Counted from the stretch's first letter, positions 1 to 11,291 are shown. The stretch is 64,000 nucleotides of DNA from Sympetrum striolatum (GCA_947579665.1 OX388351.1:4278001-4342000); one strand, 5' to 3'. Made by a program: numbers and translations. The notes: generated from the sequence alone by a model not told the origin.

Positions 1-38
1 GGATATACCTATATATAAGTTATATATATATATATACG
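1..38. repeat. AT-rich TA-dinucleotide junction before satellite block 1
   Basis: TA-rich simple sequence (ATATATAT with a TACGAG edge). It is the same kind of linker that separates the later satellite blocks, so the window opens inside the satellite array. Confidence 0.7.
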
Positions 39-1109
39 AGTAAAATGTTGCTTGCATACTGCAAGCAGATCGACAACATTAATTTCATATCGGCATTATA
101 TCGGGACGGTCCTCAAAAGAAAAAAAAAGGATTTAATTTTTTCTTAAAATTCGCTGAAATGTCATCGTCTGGCATCGAACCCGGGTCTTACTGAAAACCT
201 ACTATGAAAAACAATAGAAGATCACCATCTCTAACTATGTGTGAAAATTCAAGCAGAAATATTGGCTACAACTGCCTCAAAAGACGCTCAAATGTTCACG
301 ATTGTAAATGGCTCTCGGGACTCGAACCAAGGACGATCTTGGAAATTTAAAAAATGTTTCTGAAAGTTATTATTGATCTCAATCTATATGCCAAATTTCA
401 AGTTTCTATATTATTGGGAAAGGTTTCAAAATAATTCCTAAAATTCGGTTCAACTTCTGATTGCAGAGACACCTGGTGTCGAACCCAGGACACATTGATA
501 GCTATGAATGCATAGTTTGTTTTCTTTAGAATGGTTCTTCCATCATGCTAAGTTTTAAGTCGATAGCATGCAGGGAAGTACCTAAAACTTGTTTCCGTTA
601 TCTCCATAAGAAATGCATTGAGGAATGTAAATGGCCCTCTGGGATCGAACCAAGGAACATCAGGGAAAACATAAAAATCGATTATGAAATATATTTATGA
701 TATCTAACCCCATACCGAATTTCAAGTTTCCATGCCATCGGAAAAGGGTCCAAAAAAAATCTTAAAAATCACCACAATACATTTTAAACGGCAGATTTTT
801 GCATCGACCTAGCATCGAACCCAGGTTATTTTCCGTCAAACTCATTTATGTTTTCGATAGATCATGACCATATATAAAGGCTCCCTGAGTTTTGATTCTC
901 TACCTATCCGGGAAGTATTTTTTTTTAATTCCCGAAAATCAAAGCAATGCATTTAAAAGGGAAAAATCGGGACTTTGGAGCCCCCTGGAATCGAACCCAT
1001 GACACTGAGGATCAAAATCGCAATTTTTCTGGAGGTTATACGTTATGGCCAATATGTCGTAAAAATTTCAGCTCAATCACTCTTGTGGTTTAGGCTGTGA
1101 GTTTGTATC

Positions 1110-1110
<1 letters not shown>
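39..1110 (-). repeat. B-box higher-order satellite block 1 (six monomers)
   Basis: About 1.07 kb made of six diverged monomers of 148-176 bp. Each monomer carries TCGAACC, the reverse complement of GGTTCGA, at 174, 322, 479, 645, 815 and 991. Read on the minus strand the spacing is 176, 170, 166, 157, 148. The left edge holds the hairpin sequence GCTTGCATACTGCAAGC next to GAGTAAAATG, and the right edge ends in GTTTGTATCCTCTC. It is nearly identical by eye to block 4 and inverted relative to block 2. Monomers share weak motifs (AATGCATT, CTTCCCGG, GAAACTTGAAA) but the B-box core is by far the best conserved part. Confidence 0.85.
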
Positions 1111-1145
<35 letters not shown>

Positions 1146-1197
1146 ATACATGAATGAATCCGGAGAAGCATCTATATATAATAGATAGATATATATA
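1111..1197. repeat. Satellite junction: TA microsatellite plus CCGGAGAAGC element
   Basis: (TA)n is followed by GGATACATGAATGAATCC, GGAGAAGC and the palindrome ATCTATATATAATAGAT. It lies at the centre of symmetry between block 1 (minus) and block 2 (plus), so the flanks form a ~1.1 kb inverted repeat with an ~85 bp spacer. Confidence 0.75.
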
Positions 1198-2308
1198 GGG
1201 GATCAAAAGTTTTACCATGTTCCACAAGTGCCAAAGACTTGAAATTTTTACGACGTATTGGCCATAACGTGTAACCTCCAGGAAAAAGCTGACATTGAAC
1301 CTCGGTGTCATGGGTTTCGATTCCAGAAGGCCCCAAAGTCGTGATTTTCCCCATAAGATTACATGGCGGGGATTTTCAAAATTTTTTAAATAATACTTCC
1401 CGGACAGGTAGAGAATCGAAATTCAAGGAGCTTAGAGATATGGTCAAGAACTATTATAAACATTAATGATTTCTAATGAGAACGTCCTGGGTTCGACGCT
1501 AGGACGATGCAAAAATCCCGCATTTAAAATGCATGGGGATAGTTTTTCATTAATTTTTTTGATGCACTTACCGGAATGTAAGGAACTTTTCCCTCAGCTA
1601 GAAGATATATATTAAGAATTGGTTTCAGAAAAAAATTTCTTAAGCCCGTACTATTCCTGGGTTCGATGCCAGAGCACATTAACATTTCTCTCATAAGGAA
1701 TATAAGGGAAAAGTAGGACGTCGTTTGAGGCAGTTAAAGCCAATATTTCTGCTCGAATTTTCACACATAGTTAGAGATAGTGATCTTCTATTATGTTGCA
1801 TAGGAAAGATTACCAGAAAGATCCGGGTTCGACGCCGGGCGGCAAATATGTCTCCCGTTTAAAATACATTGGTTTAGTATTTCATTATTTTTTTGATGCA
1901 CTTATCGAAATGATAGGAAGTTCGTACTCGGCTGGAAGATGTATGAAAAGAAATGGTTTTAGAAAAAAAATCAGATAACACCCTACTATTCCTGGGTTCG
2001 ATGCCAGAGCACATTAGCATTTCTATCATAAGGAATATAAGGGAAACGTAGGACGTCGTTTGAGGCAGTTGCAGTTAATAATTCTACTTGAATTTTCACA
2101 CATAGTTACAGATGGTGATCTTCTATGGTTCTGCATAGTAAGTATGACCGGGAAGACCTGGGTTCGATGCCAGACGAATAAATTGCAGCGGAAATTAAGA
2201 ATATTTTCTAACCATTTTTTTTTCTTTTGAGGACTCACTCTATGTGATGCCGACAAAAAACTTTTGTTATCGATGTGCTTGCAGTATGCAAGCAACATTT
2301 TACTCGTA
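1198..2308 (+). repeat. B-box higher-order satellite block 2 (variant)
   Basis: Six monomers in plus orientation, with B-box cores at 1313 (GGTTTCGA, one base inserted), 1490, 1660, 1826, 1995 and 2161. The spacing is 177, 170, 166, 169, 166, so it lacks the final shortening seen in the other blocks. Monomers 3 and 5 look like recent copies of each other (both have the AGCACATTA.. and AGTAGGACGTCGTTTGAGG segments), which suggests local unequal exchange. It ends in the GCTTGCAGTATGCAAGC hairpin and TTTTACTCGTA. Confidence 0.82.
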
Positions 2309-2365
2309 TATATATATGGATACATGAATGAATCCGGAGAAGCATCTATATATAATAGATATATA
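2309..2365. repeat. Satellite junction element
   Basis: A TA run plus GGATACATGAATGAATCC, GGAGAAGC and ATCTATATATAATAGAT, as at 1111-1197. Here it separates two blocks in the same orientation (blocks 2 and 3). Confidence 0.75.
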
Positions 2366-3448
2366 GAGAGGATACAAACTCACAGCCTAAACCACAAGAG
2401 TGATTGAGCTGAAATTTTTACGGAGTATTGGCCATAACGTGTAACCACCAGAAAAATTGCGATTAGGATCCTCAGTGTCATGGGTTCGATGCCAGGGGGC
2501 TCCAAAGTCCCGATTTTTCCCGTTTAAATGCATTGCTTTGATTTTCGGGAATTAAAAAAAAATACTTCCCGGATAGGTAGAGAATCAAAACTCAAGGAGC
2601 CTTTATATATGGTCATGATCTATCGAAAACATAAATGAGTTTTACGGAAAATATCCTTGGTTCGATGCTAGGTCGATGCAAATATCTGCCGTTTAAAAAG
2701 CATTGTGGCGATTTTTAAGATTTTTTTTGGACCCTTTCCCGATGGCATGGAAACTTGAAATTCGGTATGAGGTTAGATATCATAAATATATTTCATAATC
2801 GATTTTTATGCTTTCCCTGATGTTCCTTGGTTCGATCCCAGAGGGCCATTTACATTCCTCAATGCATTTCTTATGGAGATAACGGAAACAAGTTTAAGGT
2901 ACTTCCCGGCATGCTATCGACTTAAAACTTTGCATGATAGAAGATCCAGTCTTAACAAATCTAACTATGCATTCATAGCTATCAATGTGTCCTGGGTTCG
3001 ACACCAGGTGTCTCTGCAATCAGAAGTTGATCCGATTTTTAGGAATTATTTTGAAACCTTTCCCAATAATGTAGAAACTTGAAATTTGGCATATAGATTG
3101 AGATCAATAATAACTTTCAGAAAAATTTTTTAAGTTTCCAAGATCGTCCTTGGTTCGAGTCCCGAGAGCCATTTACATTCGTGAACATTAGAGCGTCTTT
3201 TGAGGCAGTTGTAGCCAATATTTCTGCTTGAATTTTCACACATAGTTAGAGATGGTGATCTTCTATTGTGTTTCATAGTAGGTTTTCAGTAAGACCCGGG
3301 TTCGATTCCAGACGATGAAATTTCAGCGAATTTTAAGAAAAAATTAAATCCTTTTTTTTTTTTTCTTAAGAGGACCATCCCGATATGATGCCGATATGAA
3401 ATTAGAATTGCCGATCTGCTTGCAGTATGCAAGCAACATTTTACTCGT
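2366..3448 (+). repeat. B-box higher-order satellite block 3
   Basis: Six monomers with GGTTCGA at 2483, 2659, 2829, 2995, 3152 and 3299 (spacing 176, 170, 166, 157, 147). The sequence is close to the reverse complement of blocks 1 and 4. T-runs of 6-8 lie 50-70 bp downstream of several cores, a position compatible with Pol III termination, though T-runs are common in this AT-rich DNA. Confidence 0.85.
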
Positions 3449-3523
3449 ATATATATATATATATGGATACATGAATGAATCCGGAGAAGCATCTATATAT
3501 AATAGATATTCATATATATATAC
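3449..3523. repeat. Satellite junction element (tail-to-tail)
   Basis: The spacer between block 3 (plus) and block 4 (minus). It holds TA repeats and one copy of the CCGGAGAAGC junction element, flanked on both sides by ACTCGTATAT / ATATACGAGT. The flanking blocks form a second ~1.08 kb inverted repeat. Confidence 0.75.
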
Positions 3524-4602
3524 GAGTAAAATGTAGCTTGCATACTGCAAGCAGATCGACAACACTAATTTCATATCGGCATTATATCGGGACGGTACTC
3601 AAAAGAAAAAAAAAGGATTTAATTTTTTCTTAAAATTCGCTGAAATGTCATCGTCTGGCATCGAACCCGGGTCTTACTGAAAACCTACTATGAAAAATAA
3701 TAGAAGATCACCATCTCTAACTATGTGTGAAAATTCAAGCAGAAATACTGGCTACAACTGCCTCAAAAGACGCTCTAATGTTCACGATTGTAAATGGCTC
3801 TCGGGACTCGAACCAAGGACGATCTTGGAAATTTAAAAAATGTTTCTGAAAGTTATTACTGATCTCAATCTATATGTCAAATTTCAAGTTTCTATATTAT
3901 TGGGAAAGGTTTCAAAATAATTCCTAAAATTCGGATCAACTTCTGATTGCAGAGACACCTGGTGTCGAACCCAGGACACATTGATAGCTATGAATGCATA
4001 GTTTGATTTGTTTAGACTGGTTCTTCCATCATGCTAAGTTTTAAGTCGACAGCATGCCGGGAAGTACCTTAAACTTGTTTCCGTTATCTCCATAATAAAT
4101 GCATTGAGGAATGTAAATGGCCCTCTGGGATCGAACCAAGGAACATCAGGGAAAACATAAAAATCGATTATGAAATATATTTATGATATCTAACCCCACA
4201 CCGAATTTCAAGTTTCCATGCCATCGGGAAAGGGTCCAAAAAAAATCTTAAAAATCGCCACAATACATTTAAAACGGCAGATTTTTGCATCGACCTAGCA
4301 TCGAACCCAGGTTATTTTCCGTAAAACTCATTTATGTTTTCGATAGATCATGACCATATATAAAGGCTCCTACAGTTTCGATTCTCTACCTATGCGGGAA
4401 GTATTTTTTTTTTATTCCCGAAAATCAAAGCAATGCATTTAAACGGGAAAAATCGGGACATTGGAGCCCCCTGTAATCGAACCCATGACACTGAGGATCA
4501 AAATCGCAATTTTTCTGGAGGTTATACGTTATGTCCAATATGTCGTAAAAATTTCAGCTCAATCACTCTTGTGGTTTAGGCTGTGAGTTTGTATCCTCTC
4601 TA
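3524..4602 (-). repeat. B-box higher-order satellite block 4
   Basis: Minus orientation, with TCGAACC at 3661, 3808, 3965, 4131, 4301 and 4477. On the minus strand the spacing is 176, 170, 166, 157, 147. It is nearly identical to block 1, with scattered substitutions and small length changes in A-runs. Confidence 0.85.
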
Positions 4603-4672
4603 TATATATATATATATGGATACATGAATGAATCCGGAGAAGCATCTATATATAATAGATATATATATAGAG
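4603..4672. repeat. Satellite junction element (head-to-head)
   Basis: A TA run, GGATACATGAATGAATCC, GGAGAAGC and ATCTATATATAATAGAT, between block 4 (minus) and block 5 (plus). Confidence 0.75.
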
Positions 4673-5743
4673 AGGATACAAAGTCACAGGCTAAACCACT
4701 AGCGTCAATGGCTTGAAATTTTTACGACATATTGGCCATAACGTATAACCTCCAGAAAAATTGCGATTTTGAACCTCAGTGTCATGGGTTCGATTCCAGA
4801 GGGCCCCAAAGTCGCGATTTTCCCCATAAGATTACATGGCGGGGATTTTCGAAAATTTTTTTGAGGCACTTCCCGGAAAAGCAGAGAGTTGAAACTCAAG
4901 GGACCGCTAAATGCCGTGCATAACCAACGAAAATCGGAAAGACATATTCGAATATTGTCCTTGGTTCGATGCTAGGCCGGGGCAAAAATCGGCCGTTTAA
5001 AATGCATTGCGGCGATTTTTAAGATTTTTTTTGGATCTTTTCCCGATAACATGGATACTTGAAACTCGGCACGTCGATTGATATCATGAATTTATTTCAT
5101 AATCGAATTTTACATATTAACTTATGGTCCTTGGTTCGATCCCAGAGGACCATTTGCACTTCCCAATGCTTTTCTTACGGAGATAACGGAAACAAATTTT
5201 AGGTACTTCCCGGCACGATATTGACTTCAAACTTTGCATGTAAAAGGATCAAGTCCATACAAATCAAACAGTGCATTCTCAGCTATCAAAGAGTCCTGGG
5301 TTCGACACCAGGTGTCTCTGCAATCAGAAGTTAATCCGATTTTTAGGAATTATTTTGAAACCTTTGCCAATAATATAGAAACTTCAAATTCAGCATATAG
5401 ATAGAGATCATAAATAACTTTCAGAAACATTTTTTAGATTTCCAAGATCGTCCTTGGTTCGAATCCAGAGAGCCATTTAAATTCGTGAAAATTAGAACGT
5501 CTTTTGAGGCAGTTGTAGCCCATATTTCTGATTGAATTTTCACACATCGTTAGAGATGGTGATGTTCTATTGTGCTGCATAGTAAGTTCACAGTAAAGAC
5601 CCGGGTTCGAGGCCGGACGATGGAATTTAGGCAAATTTTAAGAAATATTTCAATCTTATTTTTTCTTTTGATGGCCGTCCGGATATGATGCCGACATGAA
5701 AATAGTGTTGTCGATCTGCTTGCAGTGCAAGCTATATTTTACT
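4673..5743 (+). repeat. B-box higher-order satellite block 5
   Basis: Six monomers with GGTTCGA at 4787, 4963, 5133, 5299, 5456 and 5604 (spacing 176, 170, 166, 157, 148). It belongs to a subfamily with block 6 (shared GATTACATGGCGGGGATTTT and GAAAAATTTTTTTGAGG-like segments), distinct from blocks 1, 3 and 4. The terminal hairpin is damaged (GCTTGCAGTGCAAGC). Confidence 0.83.
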
Positions 5744-5800
5744 CGTATATATGAATGAATCCGGAGAAGCATCTATATATAATAGATATATATATATAGA
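5744..5800. repeat. Short satellite junction element
   Basis: A truncated junction: ATATATGAATGAATCC, GGAGAAGC, ATCTATATATAATAGAT and TA repeats. The GGATACATG start is missing. Confidence 0.7.
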
Positions 5801-6877
5801 GAGGATACAAACTCACAGGCCAATCCACAAGCGTCATTGACTTGAAATTTTTACGACATATTGGCCATAACGTGTAACCGCCAGAAAAATTGCGATTTTG
5901 AACCTCAGTGTCATGGGTTCGATTCCAGAAGGCCCCAAAGTAGCGATTTTCCCCATAAGATTACATGGCGGGGATTTTCGAAAATTTATTTGAGGCACTT
6001 CCCGGAAAAGGAGAGAGTTGAAACTCGAGCGATCGCTAGATGCCCCCCATATCAAAAGAAAACCATAAAGATATCTACGAATATTATCCTAGGTTCGATG
6101 CCAGGACGGGGCAAAAGTCGGCCGTTTAAAATGCATTGCGGCGATTTTTAAGTTTTTTTTGAACCCTTTTGCGATGGCATAGAAACTTGAAATTCGGCAT
6201 GGCGTTAGATATCATAATTATATTTCATAATCAAATTTTACATATTCCCTTATGGTCCTTGGTTCGATCCCAGAGGGCCATTTACATTCCTCAATGCATT
6301 TCTTATGGAGATTACGGAAACACATTTTAGGTGCTTCCCGATATTATATCTACTTGAAACTTTGCATAAGATAAGATCAAGTCATTACTAATCAAACTGT
6401 GAATTCACAGCTACCACTGTTTCCTGGTTTTACCACCAGGCGTCTCTCCAATCAGTAAATGATCCGATTTTTAAGAATTTTTTGGAACCATTTCCCAATT
6501 ATATAGAAACTTGAAATTCGGCATATAGATAGAGATCATAAATAACTTTCAGAAACATTTTTTAGATTTCCAAGATCGTCCTTGGTTCGAATCCAGAGAG
6601 CCATTTAAATTCGTGAAAATTAGAACGTCTTTTGAGGCAGTTGTAGCCCATATTTCTGCTTGAATTTTCACACATCGTTAGAGATGGTGATGTTCTATTG
6701 TGCTGCATAGTAAGTTCACAGTAAAGACCCGGGTTCGATGCCAGACGATGGAATTTAGGCAAATTTTAAGAAAAATTTCAATCTTTTTTTTTCTTTTGAT
6801 GGCCGTCCGGATATGATGCCGACATGAAAATAGTGTTGCCGATCTGCTTGCAGTATGCAAGCAACATTTTACTCGTA
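5801..6877 (+). repeat. B-box higher-order satellite block 6
   Basis: Six monomers with cores at 5916, 6092, 6261, 6426 (mutated to GGTTTTA), 6584 and 6732. The spacing is 176, 169, 165, 158, 148. The long stretch around 6540-6730 is almost identical to 5400-5600 in block 5. Confidence 0.83.
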
Positions 6878-7022
6878 TACCTATATAGATAGATAGATAG
6901 ATATAGGTATATCCGGAGAAGCGTCTATTATTATAGATATCAATGAATCCGGAGAAGCATCTATATATAATAGATATATATGAATGGATCCGGAGAAGCA
7001 TCCATATGTAATAGATGATCCA
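6878..7022. repeat. Right edge of satellite array: three junction elements
   Basis: Three successive copies of the CCGGAGAAGC(G/A)TC(T/C)AT...ATAGAT element, with GATA repeats (6886-6902). No satellite block follows, so this is the array boundary. Confidence 0.72.
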
Positions 7023-8130
7023 TAGTTTATGACAAAAGCCTTAACGTACGTATATTTTCAGGCGAAGTCAACAACAATTTCCCTTAGGAGCATTACGAAG
7101 TATGGACCATTGTTGGCAGCCGCTGCTCAACTAAGGCATTCCCAACAATGCTTCCCGCGACCGATTCCATTAATTACCACACCGTCATTTAAGATTCGGG
7201 CTGTTCGGATAGCCCGAGAGGAGCTGTTCTTCCGATCATCACAGCTTCGTGACTAGTATTAACGAACGTGATCACTTTTGCGTGTGATCCTTCCGTCGCA
7301 TTCCGTGATAAGATGCATCAAATTAATACGGTGCACGACTGGAACGCGAATCGGTCTGCAAGCGTAGTAAGCATTAAAAAGAGCCTACAAATCCGTTTAC
7401 GAGTTCTGTGCTAATCTAAAAGCTGTCCTTTGGCACTTAAATAACTATGAAGTTCGTATCTATGAGTTTGTTTACATGGCAAGGCTGAGCGTCCTCAGCG
7501 AGCTTTTTAGTACGCCCTGCGCCGTGCGGCGCTGCGATCGTGATGTGCCAGAGGTAGCCCGCGAAACTCTCTCGGTTCAAACAGCGTGGGAAATTTTGCT
7601 GCTCCGTGCAATGCAGTATGCAATCAGTTTTGCCAACAATTTCCCAAGAAATTCCCTGTATTCGAGCCAATTACGATCGAAAGTTGTGAAACTTTGATCT
7701 GTATTTTAGTCTACGATTAATGACGGAGTGATGACGAATCAAAGTTTCGATTTACGTTTTCTTAGTCTTCTCGTGCTCATTAACATCATTGTTATTCACG
7801 TTCTCTTGTCATCACGGTCTCTCCATCGATGTCAATTCAATAAATATCTTATGGTCAAGCTAAGAATGAGCTACATACGTCACGTTGTATAAATCACTGG
7901 TAACACGGCTTAATATAGAGGTAACATTATTTCAAGTACTGACCCTTTGGTATACGCGACTAAAATCCCACTATACAGGGATTTAGCAATCGCAACGGTC
8001 GTCAGGGGGACTGGTCGTAATCCGCCAGAAAATGTTTGGAAATGCGTATTTCGTCTATTTGTTTGAAACGACATCTTTCTCGTTGCTCTAAATGGTGCGT
8101 TTCTATTCAGTGGACGAATCACTCCTGCCG
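7023..8130. other. GC-richer non-satellite flank, no gene recognised
   Basis: Unique-looking sequence. A plausible splice acceptor (TATATTTTCAG, ending about 7061) precedes an open stretch running to a stop at 7254-7256 (about 64 codons, plus strand). I do not recognise the product and similar chance frames occur nearby. 7,470-7,690 is the most GC-rich part, and AATAAA occurs near 7,838. Without the nested insertion this flank would continue directly at 11,549. Confidence 0.4.
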
Positions 8131-8140
8131 TCGTACACGC
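8131..8140 (+). repeat. Left target-site duplication of LINE insertion
   Basis: TCGTACACGC here is repeated exactly at 11539-11548, immediately after the LINE tail. This is the expected product of target-primed reverse transcription. Confidence 0.75.
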
Positions 8141-8153
8141 TCCGCTCGAAAAA

Positions 8154-8443
8154 GGCAATAACTTATATTTTGATTAACCTATTAATAATATTATCAAAGA
8201 ATACGAAATATTTTATAGGAAAATCATCCGCCTTGCCACAAAATCATGTCATCTTGTCCCAAATAAAGAAATTTTTGAATATCACAAACTTTCCTCACTC
8301 TTAGAAAAAACTCATATTGCAGCTAAAAAATGCAAAATGAAAATTACGCTCATTAATAACCCGCTCTTTTCACATATTTGGTCACCAAAAAAAGTAGGCT
8401 TTATTAGATGTAAACAATTTAGGGCTCCCAATTGTCTACTTAA
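8154..8443 (+). pseudogene. C-terminal fragment of LINE ORF2 (reverse transcriptase)
   Basis: The frame through 8190 reads IKEYEIFYRKIIRLATKS, then a His/Lys-rich stretch with NPLFSHIW. This is the region after the RT palm in Jockey-type LINE proteins, where an EY..I.RR...LAT motif precedes a short helical tail. The first part is closely matched by IREYDVIYRRIIGLATKT at about 13,782. An in-frame stop occurs upstream (TTTTGATTAACC) and the frame ends at the piggyBac insertion, so this is dead. 5' truncation is usual for LINE copies. Confidence 0.6.
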
Positions 8444-8459
8444 CCCTTAACCAGTGACG

Positions 8460-8478
8460 TGCGGTCTGAGAGACCGCA
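8460..8478. repeat. piggyBac subterminal palindrome, left copy 1
   Basis: TGCGGTCTGAGAGACCGCA is a hairpin with 8-bp arms and a 3-nt loop, overlapping the inner end of the terminal repeat. The core (GCGGTCT..AGACCGC) recurs at 8632-8648 and 11292-11308. It resembles in position the internal repeats needed for piggyBac mobility. Confidence 0.8.
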
Positions 8479-8631
8479 GCGATTTTTTTATTGTGAATTA
8501 AAAAATTATTTGATTTTTAACAAATCTGTTATTTATGGTACCTTCTTAGAAACCTTTACGTAGTATATAGAATTCTTCGAATTTCATTTATCTTACTTGT
8601 GTTTCTATTAAGTTGCGATTTAATTTCATGC

Positions 8632-8648
8632 GCGGTCTGAGAGACCGC
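8632..8648. repeat. piggyBac subterminal palindrome, left copy 2
   Basis: GCGGTCTGAGAGACCGC followed by ACGTCACT. The same palindrome-plus-ACGTCACT module is found at the right end, here in the direct orientation. Confidence 0.8.
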
Positions 8649-9422
8649 ACGTCACTAATTCGGGAAAACTCAATTCGTAATATGGGTGAATATTATTACG
8701 GAGGCTTATAAAATTCAACTTTATTTATTACATTTTTTTATTATTTTTACATTTCTTTGTTATTACTATTTGAAAAGCATAAATTAGGCAAAATATATGG
8801 ATTTTATGATAGTAGGCTAATGTTGAGGTCGTCCTCAAGAGTACTGATTGTTTTGGTTATTTTATAATATCAACTCCAACAATAAAAATCTTTTTAGAAA
8901 AATATTAAATCATACTTGCATTAAAACACCTTATGTGTATAGAACCGAATTTTTCGTCTTTATATTTCGCTGTGATTCTGACACTAGAATGTCACTTACT
9001 ACGGATGCGACCGAAGTGGCGGCAAACTCAGAATAACGAAATCCTGCGAGAATTTCTCTTTGTTGCCACTACTCATTTGTGCCTGGAATGAATGACCTTT
9101 AGTGAAGCATATTGTCAGCGGAATATGGACCCCCAATGGAAAGGGTGGAGTGATCCTGGGGAAAACCCGAGGCGAATGTTCGAGCAGTACATGACCAGAT
9201 GTGAAAGAAAACGTATTTCTCGGATTTTCCCCAAACTGCTTTCTTTAGTTTCAATACTTACATAATTGCCTTGTGATCATCATTGTCATTCGTCAGGTAA
9301 ATTTCTTCCTGCGCTATTCCGTGGAACCAAAATATTTTCCTGGACAAGTAATCTACTAATATCTACTGATGATATTTTCTCAATTTTCACAGCGACATAA
9401 GTAATCGTCAAAGACTACAAGC

Positions 9423-10989
9423 ATGAGTGATAAACCCGGTCCCTCTCGAATACTACGACTGGACGCTCCTGATTTTGAGGAGCAAGTTATGGAATACTTG
9501 AGGGAAGATGAGAGTAAAGTGGAAAGTGAGATTGAGGAGGATAATATTATTGTTAGTGAACACAATACGGATTCCGACGAGAATAAAGAAGACGATGATG
9601 AGGAAGTAAGTGTTTCAGTGAATCCGATTTCTAAGAAAGTTGGATATTATTTTGGAAAAAATCTCTATAAAAGGAGTTCTAAAGAGCCAAAGAGAAACGT
9701 TTACACTCGTCTGCATAACATTGTCGCGGAAAAACCAGGTTTGAAGCAATCTGTTATACTTCTAGATAGGTAACTTCAACCTCTCCATTTTTGGTCGCTT
9801 ATTTTTGACGACGATAAAATAAATTTGATTTTGTGTTGGAAAAATGTCAAACTTCAGAAGTTATGAGAAAAGTATACCAGAGTAGGCCAGAAATCCAAGA
9901 TTTAGATTATGTTGAATTAAGAGCTTTACTTGGGTTATTAATATATTCGGCAATATTTAGATCTAACGATGAAGATATTAGTAGTACTTTTGCTGCAAAT
10001 GGCATGGGAAAGGAAATTTTTCGTTTAGTAATGTATGGAAAACGATTTGCTGTTCTCCTTTTATGTCTTCGGTTTGATAACCATGAAGACGGAATCGTCC
10101 GGTACGAAAGTGACCCAGTTGCACAAATTTCTGATTTGTTAAATCATTTCGTAAAAAATTCTCATTGTTGCTATTCACTGGGCACAACAACTTGTACTGA
10201 CGATATGTTAATTGCCTTCAGGGGTCGGTGCCGATTTAAAATGTACATCCTGAGTAAGCCAGCTAAGTATGGCCTCAAAATGATGTGTTTGACGGATACA
10301 TCGAATAGCTATTTGTATAATGCCTATTTGTACGCCGGAAAAAGTACCAAAGGAAAAGGTCTGTCAGAGGAAGAAAAAAAGACTTCGAAACCTACGCAAT
10401 CAGTTCCGCGTCTCACTGAGCCTGCACCACAGAGAGCACTGATGACGTGACAATGAAACCTGAAATTATAGCTTTCTATAATTCAATCAAGGGTGGAGTA
10501 GATACACTACATAAAATGTGCAGCAGCTACTCATCTAATCGAAGAACAAGGAGATGGCCAATGGCAGTGTTTCTTAGGATTTTAGACATTTCATTGGTGA
10601 ATCCTTTTGTGTTCCAGCAGTCTCTAAAAGACAAGAAGTATCTAAATAGGTACGATTTTATTAAATGCATTGCAGTGGAGTTAGTAAGGCCACAATTAAA
10701 GAGGATAATGTCAAACAGCAAGATTCCCACACAATTAAGAGCCAATATAGGCCGAATTCTGAACCTAACAGTTGAAAAACCTCAAAATTTCGAAGATAAA
10801 CTAGAGAAGCGGAAGACTTGCCGACTTTGCCCTGCATGAAAAAAACGAAAAACCTCCTTCGGTTGGTCCAAATGTAGACAACCAGTTTTTTTATAATGCA
10901 CAAAAAAAATTTGCAAGAGCTGTGCTTCTTTGGAGGGGCAGGACATTTTTCACGAAAAATGTAATATCGAACGTTTGCAGAATCTATGA
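9423..10989 (+). pseudogene. piggyBac-like transposase (DDE_Tnp_1_7 type), broken
   Basis: The catalytic role in the family is cut-and-paste transposition at TTAA through a DDD/DDE triad. Visible parts in order: an acidic N-terminus from the ATG at 9423 (VESEIEEDN..); a frame ending at 9773; a short WSLIFDDDKINLIL stretch in another frame at about 9,785-9,830; then 9833-10450 with LDYVELRALLGLLIYSAIF and the block DDMLIAFRGRCRFKMYILSK (first catalytic Asp region). The sequence then jumps from GKGLSEEEKK to a short Ser/Pro stretch, so the second catalytic Asp region is deleted. 10447-10839 resumes with FYNSIKGGVDTLHKMCSSYS (third Asp, VD). The Cys-rich C-terminal domain (KTCRLC, later KICKSC and HEKC) continues in the same frame through stops at 10837 and 10894 to 10987-10989. 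The copy is non-functional. Confidence 0.85.
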
Positions 10990-11291
10990 AAAACACAATA
11001 AATGAAATATTTTTCAAGAGCGTTTTATCAATTATCATCCCAAAAATACATTAAAGGCTTTGCTACAAAAATAGGCACCTGATTTTTAATATGCGACATT
11101 ATTTTGATAGGATATGTTTTTTTCATTCAAATTTTTGACTTTCTTCGTAAAATGATTAATAATTGAAAATTTGTTCATATTAACATAAAATTAAATTTGA
11201 ATTCAAATTATTGAATAACTGATTAGTTTATTAAGGCTTTTAAACTTTGTTAAATGTGTCATTTAGTAACTTTAAAGATATTTAAAAAATT

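Noticed and set aside
1793..1978. Short open frames in the satellite (60-107 codons)
   Set aside because: They run through satellite monomers and TA microsatellites and are not kept between blocks.
39..6877. Real tRNA genes at the GGTTCGA sites of the satellite
   Set aside because: No matching acceptor stems, D-arms or anticodon arms surround the B-box cores; only the T-arm-like core is kept.
39..6877. CRISPR array (regular ~150-176 bp spacing of a short repeat)
   Set aside because: The spacing is too long, the spacers are homologous to one another, the setting is eukaryotic and there are no cas genes.
7476..7697. 73- and 77-codon frames on opposite strands at 7.4-7.7 kb
   Set aside because: GC-richer DNA gives longer chance frames; no splice or family support and both strands are equally open.
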